A DNA stretch of 64,000 nucleotides from Zelopaecilomyces penicillatus (taxonomy: Eukaryota > Ascomycota > Sordariomycetes > Hypocreales > Pseudodiploosporaceae): the NCBI GenBank assembly GCA_005765155.1, contig VCCP01000001.1, positions 6,510,001 to 6,574,000 of the forward strand. The letters run 5' to 3'. Below the pieces are notes generated by a model, which saw nothing but the letters and a program-made list of their open reading frames with translations, was not told where the DNA came from and did not search any database. Every line of letters begins with the position of its first letter. The stretch's first letter is position 1. Both the position numbers and the translations under genes were made by a program. Positions 11,133 to 24,151 of the stretch are shown here, in pieces.

Positions 11133-11959
11133 ATTTTGCTCAACCCGAGCATTCTCGACCCTTTTGCATCGACGGCACGATCAACCATTGTCATGGGCAT
11201 GGTTGCACGAGAAAAATGGTAGATGGGGTATGGCTGTTACGGCGGCGCGGAGGATGCAAACAAACGGATTTGGCAAGGATGCCTGGTTTCTCGATTCTTG
11301 ATATTGCAGCATGTCACGGTCGGTCATAGGGAAAGGAATGAACCTATTTTGATGTCTTAAGCTCTCCCGGTCAGCTATGTGAAATTTTGTGAAAGGCCAC
11401 GGGATTCTCCACGTAGCATGCCAAGTTGGACTAAGAAGTAACACAAAGCCTGGACATCTCACGACAGTGGACTTGCCTGTCTGAGTCGTAAAATAAATAC
11501 GACAAGCCATTTATTGTTGTCTCTAGTAAGCGTAGCATTACTGGCAGAAACTGCTACCCCATAATGTTGTTTACGAGCAAAAGACATCCAAGACTGATGG
11601 CGAACTGGATAATGATCTGCCTGTTGAGCGACGAGTTCCCAAAAGAAAACGCATTTGCGTGCTTGAATTAATCATGAAAACTCTAACCCTTTGGGTGAAC
11701 TGCTGGATATGCCTCTCACCAACCACTTCACTCTACTCTTAAACGTCGACGATAGTATGTCAAGTTGGTGTTGAGGAAGGGTGATATGTCATAAATACTG
11801 TTCCCGAAGAAATGCAAGCAAAAAACGGGCAACCCGTCCAAACCAGCCCCATCAACGCCATAATTGCATAGCAGACATGGTACATGCAGCATGACCTACT
11901 TGCGTCCGCATTCTTCCGCAGGACATGCCGCCAGAGACCTTCTATCCTTCAGTACCAAA
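11133..11959. other. Convergent intergenic region between eL39 and SKP1
   Basis: This space holds the 3' ends of two converging genes. I see no coding sequence or repeat of note. A minus frame at 11181-11510 shows no domain. Confidence 0.5.
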
Positions 11960-12695
11960 CTAGCGATCCTCGGCCCACTCATTCTCTCTGCGAATCTGTT
12001 CCTCCTCCTCGGGTGTGAAATCGTTGGTAATATTGAAGGTCTTGCGAATTTCCTCAGGTGACTTGCCCTTGATCATGTTGGCAACTGTTTTGCAGCCAAC
12101 GTCAAGCAGGGGCTTGATATCGAGGTAGTTGGATGCCTAGAGAATATAGATGGTTAGCCATACGATGTTGTGAAGCCGGGTCCGAATGCAAAGCAAACAT
12201 ACCAGAATAATCTCGAATAGCATCTCTTGATCGACCTGCATGAACTTCTGATCCCACTCCTCAATGTCCGTTGTCTTCTTACGGGCATCAGACTCCTCAT
12301 CCTGGGACTGGGGAGGGTCGTTGCGATGATGGTTGCACCACTCAATAACCTTTCGCAAAACGGCTTCGTTTACCTATGGAGGGGGTTGTTAGTCATGAAC
12401 AACAATTGGCGGGGTGACGTGGTCGCCTTTCGGAGACTTACGTTTGGGATTGGAATTGGCTGATCGGGGTTGATGGCCTCATCACCGACATCCTCGAGCA
12501 TGTTCTTGATCAGAACCGAGCGCTCAGCGACGACTCGATCTGCGATAGATGTGTCAGCTCATAATTTAGGCAGGCTGGAGGGGGGGGGGGCCAAATTCTG
12601 GCGTGGTGGAAGTGGTGCGGTGTCCGCTTACCAAGTTCGAGCTTCGCATTGTCGTTGGACAGGAGCCAAATCTTCTGTGCGGGTTTATCGGCCAT
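11960..12695 (-). CDS. SKP1, SCF ubiquitin-ligase adaptor (169 aa)
   Basis: Skp1 links F-box proteins to cullin-1 in SCF E3 ligases and also acts in kinetochore and V-ATPase assembly complexes. Four exons: 12695-12632, 12539-12442, 12373-12203 and 12136-11960; introns of 92, 68 and 66 nt. Exon joins give KLELDRVVAERSVLIKNMLE, then PIPIPNVNEAVLRKVIEWC and FEIILASNYLDIKPLLDVGC. The last exon holds the F-box-binding helices (KTVANMIKGKSPEEIRKTFN) and ends with the almost invariant RRENEWAEDR. Length is typical. An insert rich in Asp, Glu and Ser (about residues 65-80) is usual in fungal Skp1. Upstream of the ATG on the coding strand, CTAAC followed by TTCTTTCAG 12 nt before the start suggests a 5' UTR intron. 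Intron 1 contains an 11-base homopolymer. Confidence 0.97.
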
Positions 12696-15263
12696 TGTGA
12701 TATTCTGAAAGAAGGGAACGATAGTATTCTGTTAGCGGTGTTGAGTGGGCGACAACGATGAAGAGATGCAAAGGTTGAAGGTTGGTGGTTCGTGAGCGGC
12801 TGAGGTGGTGAGAATGTAGTGAGAGCCGCCACTAGAGGGAGAGGGTACGTAGCGACAGTGTTGGAAGGAATGGCGCACGAGTTGTACCGCCACAGGCCTG
12901 GTGGGGCTCACCAGCCCTGTTGTAGCAGAGGTAGCCTTGTCGTTGAATAGGCAGCTTGCACGGGACTTAGGGAGAGGAGGGTATGTGATTAGGAAAGGCA
13001 GATACGCAAACGCAGACGTAAATGCAAGCGCAAACTTCAGGGAGCAAAGAAACCAAGCCCAATGAAGATGCACGCAAATAAATACAGGGCACTAATCGGG
13101 GTGTTTTGGTGATGTGAAGAAAAGTATCCGTACCTTGGTTGAAATGAGAAGTTGTTTTGCGTTATTAGTCGATGGCAGGTTTGTATATAACAAACTATGA
13201 AGGCGTAATACGTTATAAAAGTAAGGCGTAGAGAGTGAAGAATGTAGAGCGATGGATGAAGAATGGTAAAGCGGAAAGAATAAAAGAGCTGGGGTGGAAC
13301 TAATTATTTATTCGAGAGGGAGAGTTTGAAGCGCTTGTTTTAAAGCTTCAAAGAGTCAGAACGAACCCTATTGATGCCTTGAGGTGCAGCGCTCGCTTGA
13401 CGCCACGCCGCGGTAAAAAGGTGTCTCCGACCAGGTTATCGTTATAATTAGATTTGGCCGTGGTTGCCTTGACTGGGTAGTATTGGTTGGCTTTTGTCAT
13501 TAACGTTGGTGAGAGCATCGTGGCGGGTGTTGGACGTTGACAATCCTGGTGGAAGGTGGGCCGTGGGTCATCAATAGCGAGGAGTCACTGCCTCATCGAG
13601 ACATGGCATTCTAGGCCGCATCCAACCTAAAAGGTAAAATTTGGATAATACTAAGGTGGACAGGCAGGCATCCACCTAGGTAGGTATGCTGGGGGATCTT
13701 TATGGCTGTATGCATTAATCAAAGTATTCACTGCCCGTCATCTTCTTCGATTCATCCTCACGTCCGTTTCTTAATTAAGTTGCCGCTGTAGTTCACGCGT
13801 GCAGGTTCCATCCCTGCCTGTAACGATTTTGCGGCGCCCCAGTTTCTCGCCCGTTGTTTCGTAACAGCAATGCAAACACGTCCATCCTTTGGGCAGGACT
13901 GACAAAGGGCCAAGGGGGATTCCGTCAGCATTTCTTTGTTTCATTAGTTGTTCTTGCTTTGAAGTTCTGCATTTGTTGCCATTGCCTTAGAAGATCATGG
14001 TCAATTTTTCTCGAGTATTGCACGTTAGGCTCGCTACGATTTACGGATACGGGAGTATCGTAACCGCATCCGACACCGTGCAGACCGTGATGGATCAGGG
14101 TTGTTGCCCGTCCGGAGAAACGTGGAGAAGACACCAACTTCGCGACTAGCTACCTCCCCCCCCTCCCTAGCAGTGCTAACACTTCAGAAAGGATTCGCTG
14201 TTGTTTAGGCACTAACACACCACTAATGGGCCCATGGTGGTACTGGACGCATTACACGATACGGTGAGATGCTGTGGCTCGCCAACCTCCTCCGTGGCAA
14301 ATCAACCACTATCAGTAAACGCAGGACAAAGCCATCCATCCTTCAAGTGTCTGTCAGTGGGATTCACGGTATTCTTTCAGCAGCAGATCCTGGGTGGTTT
14401 CTTTTGATTGCCCTGCCTTTTCAGGGGGGCTCTGCTATTGGAGCCCAGTTGGAGCTGCGCTGCGCTATGCTTCTCCTGGTCAGGGAACAAGGAAAAAAAA
14501 AACTTTAAGGAGGAGACCAGCAGATGAGGTCATCCCCCATCCCCCTTTTCAAATTGACAGGCCTCACCCAGGCGCTCTCACCCAAGAGCGACCTCAGGTG
14601 CCAGCCTGGTCAGATGCCAACCCTCCTCTTTCGGGGCCACGCACACTTCTCTTCCACGCCTCCCGCTCACCGGGTGTGTCGTCAACTTGGTAGCACAGTT
14701 GCATTGCTAACTTGATAATAATCTACAGCGCGCCACTGGTTGATGACTGGTGTCTAATTAGCCTGTTTACCAATTAACTTTCTTATTACAGTCCTCTTCA
14801 TTGTTGTGCATGGTCAATACCACTCTCTACATGATACCAAGTAGTAGCTAATAGTTGCTACCATCGAGCTTGCCTCTTAGCCCAGACACTTTTTTTCTTC
14901 TCCTGCTTCATCTCCTATGATCTACTCTGGCCACCACTAAGTTACCTGACTTTGAGCTAGTAGTCGTTCTTCTGTGCTCTGACTTACGAATAATATAACA
15001 ACCTTAGACCCTCCCTATTGCTTGGCCACCCATTTCTTCTCCATTCTTCATTCTCCATTTCTTTTCGCACGACCCGGCCTCTCCTCTTTACTCTGCAGCT
15101 CCCCTCCTCCCCCACTACCAAGCTGTGCTTCCTATCGAGCGCGATCTGGGTACCATCAAGACTGGCCTTCTTCGCCCATGTCGTTGCCTGTCGTCGAGCT
15201 CCTCTTGAGCCCATGCTTGCTGCTGCACCTTTGCACCCCGTTGACTTGATGACTTGAAGTACC
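12696..15263. other. Divergent intergenic region between SKP1 and SMP3
   Basis: About 2.6 kb without a recognised coding gene. The SKP1-proximal part holds a likely 5' UTR intron (acceptor near 12707, possible donor GTACGG near 13132). The SMP3-proximal part (14990-15250) is pyrimidine-rich, typical of a leader. The short frames in between have no recognised domain. Confidence 0.5.
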
Positions 15264-17092
15264 ATGTGGAAGCGCACATACTTTGTTCTCGTTCTCATCC
15301 GGCTGTGGTTTGCCCTGTCGCCAAGCTACTTGCATCCAGACGAGAACTTTCAAGGACCTGAAGTCATCGCAGGTTTGTTACCCTACCCCCTTCTCCATAG
15401 GAGATAGCTCTCCCACATTTCGCGACCTGCGCTTTCTTGTTGCTATCCCTGTTGCGCGCCAACGGGAGATGGACAGAGCTATGGGCTTTGGTTGATCAGT
15501 TTTACTGACATACTTGGTCGCACACAGGCCAGATCTTCAGCTACCCTGTCCGACGAACATGGGAGTTTACGAGCGAAAACCCGGTTCGAAGCGTCTTCCC
15601 TCTCTGGCCCGTTTATGGCTTACCGATGCTCCTGCTGCGTTGGATTTGGATAGGAAATGGTCATGATGGCGACATTACCCCGATCGCTGTGTTTTGGACG
15701 CTGAGAGTTCTTATGTTCCTAATGAGCTTTGTGCTCGAGGAATGGGCTTTACACGAACTTATCCCGTCACCGCGGCATCGACGTGTCGCTGTGCTTCTTG
15801 TTGCATCGTCCTACGTCACCTGGACCTATCAAACCCATACTTTTTCTAATTCTATCGAAACCTTGGTTGTGGCCTGGAGCTTGGTTTTAATCCAGCGTAT
15901 CGTGGACGCCCGGGTAGGTCTGCTTTTCACAACCTAAACCACATACGATGGCTTGTCCTTTTCGGCTAACACTCCAAAGCAGCAATCATCCCTGATAGCA
16001 TGTACGGTGCTCGGTGTCGTGAGCGTGTTTGGCCTGTTCAACCGCATTACTTTTCCAGCTTTTTTGTTAATACCTGGCCTTCGTCTGATACCCCATTTTT
16101 TTCATAGGTTTGTCGACCCCTGCCTGCTGTCTCATCAAGAAATGCAAAGCTGAGTCTCTTTTAGGCCCTTATCTCTGGCAGCCCTGGTTTTGGCAGCCCT
16201 CGTTACATCTATAATCGCCATCACGCTGGATACGGCCTTCTACACCCTTGAGCCTATTTCCTGGGCTGATCTCATTAACCGGCCTGTGATCACACCTCTA
16301 AACAACTTTTTATACAATACTGATACGGAAAATCTTGCTTTGCACGGACTTCATCCCTGGTACCAGCATATAGCTGCAAACCTTCCCCAATTTCTGGGGC
16401 CTGCTGCTGTTCTGTTGTTTATTCAACCCCACCTTTCCCTCAGACTTTATTCGGCCATCTCAGGCATATTTGTTTTGTCCATGTCTCAACATCAAGAAGC
16501 TCGATTTCTTCTACCGACTGTTCCCTTAATCTTGTCATCAGTTCAATTACCTAGGAATCGAACAATCCTACGAATCTGGGCCACCGCATGGATTGCTTTC
16601 AATCTGTTTTTTGGGGTGCTGATGGGAATTTACCACCAGGGAGGGATCGTACCAGGCCAAGTCTTCATGAGCAAACAGCCGGATGCTACTCATGCCATAT
16701 GGTGGAAGACTTACACTCCGCCTATTTGGCTTCTTAATGGAAAAAATGAAGTTCTGCAAACCAAGGATGTCATGGGAATTAAAGGAGATGTGTTGCTTGA
16801 GCAATTGACAGAGCTTGCCACATGCGATACTCCAGCGGATCGCCGAAATCAGGAGTATTTAAAGGAGAAAAACGGCACGTATCTGATCGCCCCCGCTTCA
16901 GCTACCTGGCTAGATCCATATCTGCCCAACAAAGGATTACAGGGGCTGCGATTTCGAGAAGTATGGCGGTATCGACAGCATCTTAACTTGGATGATCTGG
17001 ATTTTGGGGATGATGGCGTCTGGAACACCCTCTCCAGAGTGGTTGGTCGGCGTGGTCTGATTGCTTGGCGAGTGACCAAAAGCTGCGACTAA
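15264..17092 (+). CDS. SMP3/PIG-Z, GPI mannosyltransferase 4 (515 aa)
   Basis: An ER membrane enzyme (glycosyltransferase family 22) that adds the fourth, side-branch mannose to GPI precursors from dolichol-phosphate mannose. Four exons: 15264-15372, 15528-15913, 15983-16107 and 16165-17092; introns of 155, 69 and 57 nt. The GT22 luminal motif SYLHPDENFQGPEVIAG starts near residue 22, just after the first hydrophobic segment. Other family blocks are LNNFLYNTDTENLALHGLHP and the late MSQHQEARFLLP. Many hydrophobic segments agree with a polytopic protein. The HQEARFLLP form and the LNNFLYNT block favour Smp3 over the related GPI10/PIG-B and ALG12. Exon 3 has two possible acceptors three bases apart (AAG at 15977-15979, CAG at 15980-15982), which would differ by one Gln. 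It is convergent with the uL1 gene. Confidence 0.88.
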
Positions 17093-17473
17093 CAAATTAA
17101 AGGAATAGAAAAAAGTACTCTCAATAGACAAAATATACTATATATTGTTAAATTCACATCAACTTGCGGGTTTAGTGGGACATCGGCACCCTACAATTAT
17201 TACCATGACCTATCTTCCAGATTGGCTGTCAGTTCCACTTTGGGGAGAAATGAAGTCACGTAGAGGGGTTGACGTTCCACGTCTTTCTGGAAATGTAGAG
17301 CCACGAATATTACTAGATAAGACATTCTTCTGTTACGTCACAACTAGCATCGATCGAGACTGGATATGGCTTATATCTTTTGAATTGAGACCTTATGCTA
17401 TGCTATCTTATCGATTTCTTGCATCCAGAGTATCTCAAGAGACAAAGAACAAAGTCACAAAAAAAGGGACTGC
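17093..17473. other. Convergent intergenic region between SMP3 and uL1
   Basis: About 380 nt, AT-rich, holding the 3' ends of two converging genes. No gene or repeat seen. Confidence 0.5.
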
Positions 17474-18382
17474 TTAATACAGACGCTTGGGGGGGGACAT
17501 GCTGGCCTTGATGGTCAGGCTGCCCACGTTTTGCCAGCCCTTCTTCAAGAGGGAGACGAGGTAGTTGATGGCCAACATGATGTTACCAATCAGCTGCTCT
17601 TGCTCCATGCCGACGTTTCCGACGGCGACACCCATGCAGAGAACCTTCTTCAGCTGGAACTTGATAGTGGACTTGACCTCGTTGATCTTGCCAGTCAGGT
17701 CATCGGCGTGCGAGACGGGGGTGGGGAACTTGCCGGCTGTGGTAATGTTAGTATTAATTTGGTCATTTAAGGAATTAGTTGGCATGCTTACCCTTGGACA
17801 GACCGGGACCCAAGAGACGAGGGATCTGCTTGATGAGAGCTTCGGAAGCAACGAAGGCATCGTACTTGCGAGCAAGCTTCTTGATGAGCTTCTTGTTCCT
17901 ATGGGAAGATTAAAATCGATCGTTTCAATACACCGGGTATGTATCCAGGATAGCACGTACTTGTTCAGCTTCTTCAAGTCATCAGCGGACATGGCATCGA
18001 TGCCACCGTGCTTGGCACGATCGAGATCGTGCTGGTCACCGAGAATGCAGATGGCCATGTTGGGGCGAGGGATGGAAGGCAGCTTGATAGTGCCGGAGAA
18101 ACGCTTGTCTCGCTGAGGATCATAGTTCTTGAGGCCGATCTGGAGCTCGACGGTCTCGAGGAAGTTACGCTTCTTGGTCTCGTTGGAGTACTCCAGGAGT
18201 TCTCCGACTTGCGTCCGGACATTAGCTAAATGGTGAGGTTAGCCAAAAAAAAAATTGATCCTTTTCAACACCATTGATTGAGAGCCCATCGAACCCTCGG
18301 TATGAAGTACGAGCGAGAGCCACACTTCACACACGAGAGACTCGTAGGTTTATCCCCACATACCGACTGTGATTTTCGACAT
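17474..18382 (-). CDS. 60S ribosomal protein uL1 (L10a), 217 aa
   Basis: Forms the L1 stalk of the large subunit, which helps release deacylated tRNA from the E site. Four exons: 18382-18364, 18225-17961, 17898-17792 and 17736-17474; introns of 138, 62 and 55 nt. Splicing gives MSKITVANVRTQVGELLEYS, then KKRNFLETVELQIGLKNYDP, then RYDAF-type sequence (LARKYDAFVASEALIKQIPR), and GPGLSKAGKFPTPVSH across intron 3. The C-terminus SPPKRLY is typical. The total of 217 residues equals the usual family length. The first coding exon is only 19 nt. The gene is head-to-head with the TRM732 homologue over a 360-nt shared promoter containing two CACGTG boxes. Confidence 0.97.
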
Positions 18383-18742
18383 TTTGGCAGTCTCCCAATA
18401 GATTCAATGTTATCTAATGGTGGTCAGGACGGGGGTGGGGTGGTGAAGAAAGTAGGTCGGGAGTTTTGGCGATTTTGATTCTGCTACACTTGTGGATCCC
18501 CCATTCGGTAGTGGGGTGGGTACGGCAGGGCAAAATTTTCTCACGTGTGACATCACGTGTTGCCTCAAACAGACGTTGAAATCAAACACTGAGATACCCA
18601 ATCGCTCCACCAGATAGGGACGAGAGGAGAGATAAGTACATTTAGGACAGGTAGATTTGAATGAGACCATCCCGGCTTTGAAAACCCATATAAAATTCTT
18701 CTGTGGAGTGTTCCAGTGAAATGCGTTAAGCTGGCGAATGTT
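18383..18742. promoter_or_regulatory. Bidirectional promoter, uL1 / TRM732, with two CACGTG boxes
   Basis: This 360-nt space separates two divergent starts. CACGTG hexamers lie at 18542-18547 and 18554-18559, 12 nt apart start to start. CACGTG is the core recognised by bHLH factors such as Cbf1. Whether they control this pair is inference. Confidence 0.6.
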
Positions 18743-21700
18743 ATGGTCGATCCTACAGCCAAGATGCAGGGCGATTTGAGGATTCCAGATCATGTTGATC
18801 TGCTCGGGAACCCGAATCCAGTCGTAAAATGGCTTGAGGAGCAAGCAAAAGAAATACAACAAAGGTGCGCAACTCTCCACACCTTTGATGCATTATGCTG
18901 AGTAAATGTTAGCTGTGCTGGCACAATATTCGATACGATTCTGGGAGAGGCCGCCCAGCCCAAATCCGTCTCTGGAAATGCCTGTGTGAGACTCTGTGGC
19001 TTCGTAGAGCGGGCTTCCAAGACTCAGTCTGAAGAGCTCCAGCAATGGGCCTTTTCTCAAGAGGTGATTTTCAAACTCTTCGACTTTTATATCGAGTGGA
19101 ACGAGTTTGACCACCATCGGTCCATGAGACTCGTTCTAGATTCGATAGCGCAGCTTGTTGGGAGAAACCCTGACAAGCATGCATCTTCAACAACGAAAGA
19201 TGCGCTCCTGGATAACCTCATGTCTATCGTAGTTGGGCGCTCCACAAAGCCAGTAGCCAAGTCAGCTATGAAAACGCTAGACTATCTTTTGGCAAAATCC
19301 GTATTCAGTTTGGACGACGTTAAGACAAAACGCATGTCATATCTTGAGGATGCTGCATGTGCTAGCGAGCTTGAAGTATGGAGAGTATTCATGAACGACC
19401 TTTTTCAGTGGATGCGATTGCACTTTGTCTGCCCAGCTGCTGGCAAGTTCATTGTCAGCGTATATCGTTGTTTGCGGAAGAAAGAACAGGAGTCCTCAGT
19501 TGGGTTCACCGTCGATGTTTGGCATCAATGGTTGCTTGACTTTTTAACTGAGGACGCCACTCTGCTGGAAAGAATCAAGAACTATATCTTTCTCCCGTTG
19601 TTCAAAGTAGACAGATCAGAGGCTCTGTTGTTCCTTCAAAGGATGAACGAGAGCAGTCCCGCAACGCCAAGCAACAGCCACGACCTCGACACAGGAGCTC
19701 TTTTTCGGCTGGCAGCTCTGGAGACTGGAAAAAAGGTTGGGTTAGTGGAAGAGCCAGGTAAGTTATAGTCAAAACCCATTGAGATCAAAGATGACGCTAA
19801 TAGTGAGTAGAATTGGGGGATATTGACCGCACCCTGGAGAAGAACGACCCTATTGTGCTTCATGAAAACGTTGTTGAAAGCGTTCTCACGCATCCCTCGC
19901 ATGAGGTTCGGTCACTTGCGTTTACATTACTGATTAGTTCTCCATCTACCACCAGACCATACACATCTACTACACTTAACCTTTTAACAAAACACTTGGC
20001 CACATTTTTTGCAGACCCAGATGCCAAGTTTAGGGTTGATGTTTGCGCTCGAGCAAGAGACATGTTTAAAAGAGTGCGAGGTGCGATATGTGTTTTGAAG
20101 CGCAGTATACCAAGAGCAATGGCAAAGGCTCAGAAGAACGCGCGATCAGGGCATCATGTTCAAGCTGACCAGGACTCTGCCAAACCACCGCAACCCATTC
20201 TCTACCGCGCCAACTTGATCTCACTCCCAGAAGCCCAGCTAAGGCAATGCCTTGCTTACCACGAACAGTTCTTGAGATGGTACATTGGGTTCTTATGCAG
20301 TGAGCTGATACCAACTGCCTCATATCAGAGACATATCACATCTCTTAAGATTCTTACGTCTATTCTCCATATTGAAGGGGGGCAGAACAAAGCTTGGGAG
20401 ACAACGGAAGACCAAGAGCTCTTTTTCGATCTCCTCGGTGACAAGTGGATGCGGGCACTCATGGACCTTTTGATGGACCCTTTCGACGATGTCAGAGAAA
20501 TCTCATCTACAGCCATTGCGAGGATTTTGTCAGATGAACGCTATAGACGCTTTGCATCAAACGGCGAGAGAACCCCTGGAGGAACAGCACATGATCTTGC
20601 TGAATTTTTAAAACGAGCAAATAACCTTTGCCTGCGCACTGCAAGAGCCGATCATTCTGATGGCGTTGCTAGAGCCTCACAGTTGCTATACAAGTTCTTG
20701 GAAACAAATGAACAACGACTGAGTCTATGTTCCAGATTGATCGACGCCCTTGAACAGAAGATTAAGGAAGCTGAGACGGATTTGGGGCGCGCAGTTCTAG
20801 AAACCCCACTCCATGGCGACTTTGCATCCTTGAACTTCGTTTGGCAAGTAGTTGCCGACATGAGTTTTTCCGAATCTGAGCTAGAGGCGGTTGGTGTTCT
20901 ACAAGCAAGACTCGTGGATGCCTCCGAGCGAATCTGGATGGCTGTTCGAGAAGTTTTGTGTGATGACTCACCAGAAGGCCATCTACCCCAGGAACTGGAA
21001 GAACAGGAGGGCCTGGATACAAAAGGTCTCCTAAGTTTTAGCTTCCGTGCTATACATGAATCTAGGTATGTCTTCTTGCTAAGTGTGGATTACAACTGAT
21101 ATACTTATACTCTCATAGCAATCTGATGCGGACGCTGGTGTCAACGATTAAGGGTAGGTCGCGCGAGGGGTCTATTCACCCTCCTACACAGTTGTTTGAG
21201 CGAGTTGGGAAGTTGACATTCCAACAACTGTCTGACTTGAGACATCGGGGAGCCTTCACAACTGTGGCACTCACGTTTGCGACCTGCTGCCAAATGACCA
21301 AGGGATTGCCTGAAACAGAGGGAGAGTCATCTATTCTCGATGTATGGTATCAGGTAAGAAAGAGTGTTTAACGCTGGCCTTTGATATTTCACGTAGCGAG
21401 TTTGCATGTTCTTTGTCGTTAGCTGGGCATGGGCGGCCGTCAAAGTCCTCCACAATCATTACTAACACTGCTTTTAGGGAACTATGAATGCAATTTATTC
21501 ACAAGTATCTACAACTAGAAGATCCGCTGGCATACCATCTATGATGACAGGTATCTTGTCAGCAAACGCCTCTCATCCTTCATTTGAGCAAGCAATGGAG
21601 AAGCTCATCGAGATTGCCGGCATGGAAGCGCGAGTGACTGAAACTGACGGTTCCAACCTGCCCCAAGTCCATGCCTACAACTGCCTCAAAGATATTTTCA

Positions 21701-23962
21701 AAAATTCTTATCTTACTTCGCTGGGCAACAAATCTGAGAAATACCTACCTCGTTGTCTGGAGTTAGCCGCTGGTGGTCTCAGATCCGAGGTATGGGCGAT
21801 TCGAAACTGTGGACTGATTTTCCTTCGAAGCTTGATCGACTGCCTCTTTGGTTCACAAGAAAGCAAGTCTATGATAGAAGCCGGTTGGGATGGCAAAGCC
21901 AATCGTATTCCGTATCACCGTTACCCAAACCTTCCAAAAGTATTGGCGAACTTGCTCAAATCTGGACACCAGATGGTGGTCTCGGCTAATGCTGCTACAA
22001 CGTCAGCAGCTGAGTCTGTTTTCCCAGCACTAGACATTATCCGTCGTTCCGGTCCCCCTGACCTGCTTCGAGATGAGATCCAGATATACGTTGCTGCGTA
22101 CTTATCCAGCCCTGTTTGGCACGTCCGTGAGATTGCGGCCCGAACGCTCTGCTCTTGTCTGTTACACGACAAGTGGCTGGTCTTCATGAAAAAAGCGTTG
22201 GAAAAAGCTCTATCTGATTCAACAGATAACGGACTAAACCATATTCACGGCGTACTTTTGGCACTCAAGTTTGTGTTTGAAAGACTTAGTGAAGTCGCAG
22301 TAGATCGATTGACAGGTAGGACCCCCCCCCCCCCCCCTTCAAAAAGAAAACATTGTGACTAGACATTTTAAACTAATACCAACGCAGGCGATCTGTCTGA
22401 GCTCGCAATTACACTTGCTCAGACCAGAATTGATGAGCGGTACATCAACTGCCCAGACGTTTTGGCTGCCTATTTGGAGGTTGTGAACATGGTGTGGTCT
22501 TTCCAAATATCTATCTCACAGCCATTACAGCCCACCAAAACTTCCATCTCCAAAACAGATGGGTCCGCCCTTTTCCGGTCTCAGAGCATTATAAATAGAA
22601 TTATTTATGCGTCTCAAGAGGTTGAACCTGTCAATCTAGTCAGGACGCTGCTTCTTGAGGAACGCATCGGCTCTGATACCATGGTATCGGCCCTGGAAGT
22701 GCTTCCAAAACTGTGGAATTCGACATCGGCAGCTGACCACATACTGATACCCCTGTGTACTCTTTATGTGGAAGTATGCTTGAAGACTGGCTTCGTGGAG
22801 GCTCAAATCGTGGCAATCAATAACCTTGCAGAACTCATGGATTCCCTCATCCACCGGGGCAATATTGATAAACTGCCAACATCTTCTCTCATCGAGCTTT
22901 GGGCTGTGCTTTCACTGCGATCGATTAACCCAGCACTTTCCAATGCCATAATCAGGTCTAGCGGATGTGTGCTGGCGGCTGCAAGGTACTCCAAAAGCCT
23001 TTCTGCCAACAGCCTCCATAATTGGGGTCTGATGATGGTGGATGCTGGTTTAGATGACAAAGTAAGTCACCCAATTAAGATTGTCGCTCTCTCTCAATCC
23101 CCAAACTCTCCCCTCATCTCCCCTTTCGTTAGATTTCTCATCATGTTACATCACTGCCTTGAGTCCTTGAGTCCTCTCCGCTGTTCGAGGTTTAAATTTC
23201 GAAAACACCTGGTGCTGATACTATCCACAGAGCTTCGATACCCGCTTTGCAGTAGCTGAATCTCTACGCTCATTCTTCACAGCGGCTGGAGGATCATATG
23301 CCGTCGAGGATTTTCTCCCTGCACTTCTTGCGTTATACGATATACTGGGTGATGATGATGACGAAGTTCGTGACGTCGGGTCCGCTGCAGTGCAGGAGAT
23401 TTTGAACCAGAACCTCGTCCCTCTCGAAGCAGCCAATCGACTTTTACAGTGGCTAGCTGCAAACTTTGCCAATAGCACAGCATTTAGAAGCCATCTCTGC
23501 AGCCGGATAGTAGGAAATTTTGGTACTACCGCAGGTGATCATCCGTGGAAATCGGCGGACGCCCAGCTCAAAACTGCCCTCGACGTTGACGATTCTCTGT
23601 TCGCTATCGAAGAGCAAAATCTCTTCCTTGACGAGGTTCGCGAGACGAAACGATGGATATCCGTTTTCGAAAAACTTGATTGGTCATCTAGTAAAGAATC
23701 TCTCGTTGAACTGGAACAGTGGGTTCAGTTTGGCTTGGGTAGATTTATACAGCTTCTACAAGTAGAAGACGGTCCGCTTGGTTGGGCATCCAATCCAGGA
23801 GCTTTTGCAATCTGCACTCGCATTCTATGTGGAGCGAAGGCTCTAGACAAGAAACATGGTAGCCCAACCCTGCATGAAACAATCTTCCAGATCAAGCAAC
23901 TTTTAGAGTCATCAGATACGCAGGTCTCGAGGCTTCTTCTAGAACCATTAGATGATGTTTGA
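18743..23962 (+). CDS. THADA/TRM732-like protein, DUF2428 (1566 aa)
   Basis: Homologues are cofactors of the Trm7 2'-O-methyltransferase for ribose methylation at position 32 of tRNA anticodon loops. Seven exons: 18743-18864, 18913-19757, 19811-21065, 21119-21353, 21478-22315, 22388-23061 and 23231-23962. The six introns are 48, 53, 53, 124, 72 and 169 nt, and all joins keep frame. The protein is alpha-helical and HEAT-repeat-like throughout. Diagnostic DUF2428 blocks are LRHRGAFTTVALTFATCC (about residue 780), TTRRSAGIPSMM, QVHAYNCLKDIFKNS and SEVWAIRNCGLIFLRSLIDC. The start is the least certain part: ATG 18743 is the first in-frame ATG after a stop at 18662, but a missed upstream exon is possible. 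Intron 5 contains a run of 16 C. It is divergent from uL1 and convergent with the DUF3074 gene 189 nt away. Confidence 0.9.
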
Positions 23963-24151
23963 CAAACATCTCGAAAGAATGAAAAAAAAAAATAGATTTC
24001 AATTGCATTGAATATATATAACAAATTCATTTCGCCAGACCCAGATAGTAAATTTCCTAAAACGCCACGCCTAGGTTTTTCCAATGCAACATCATTGACA
24101 CGTAAACTCCCACACAATGAATATGCCACACTGATGCGAGTAGCTGGTACT

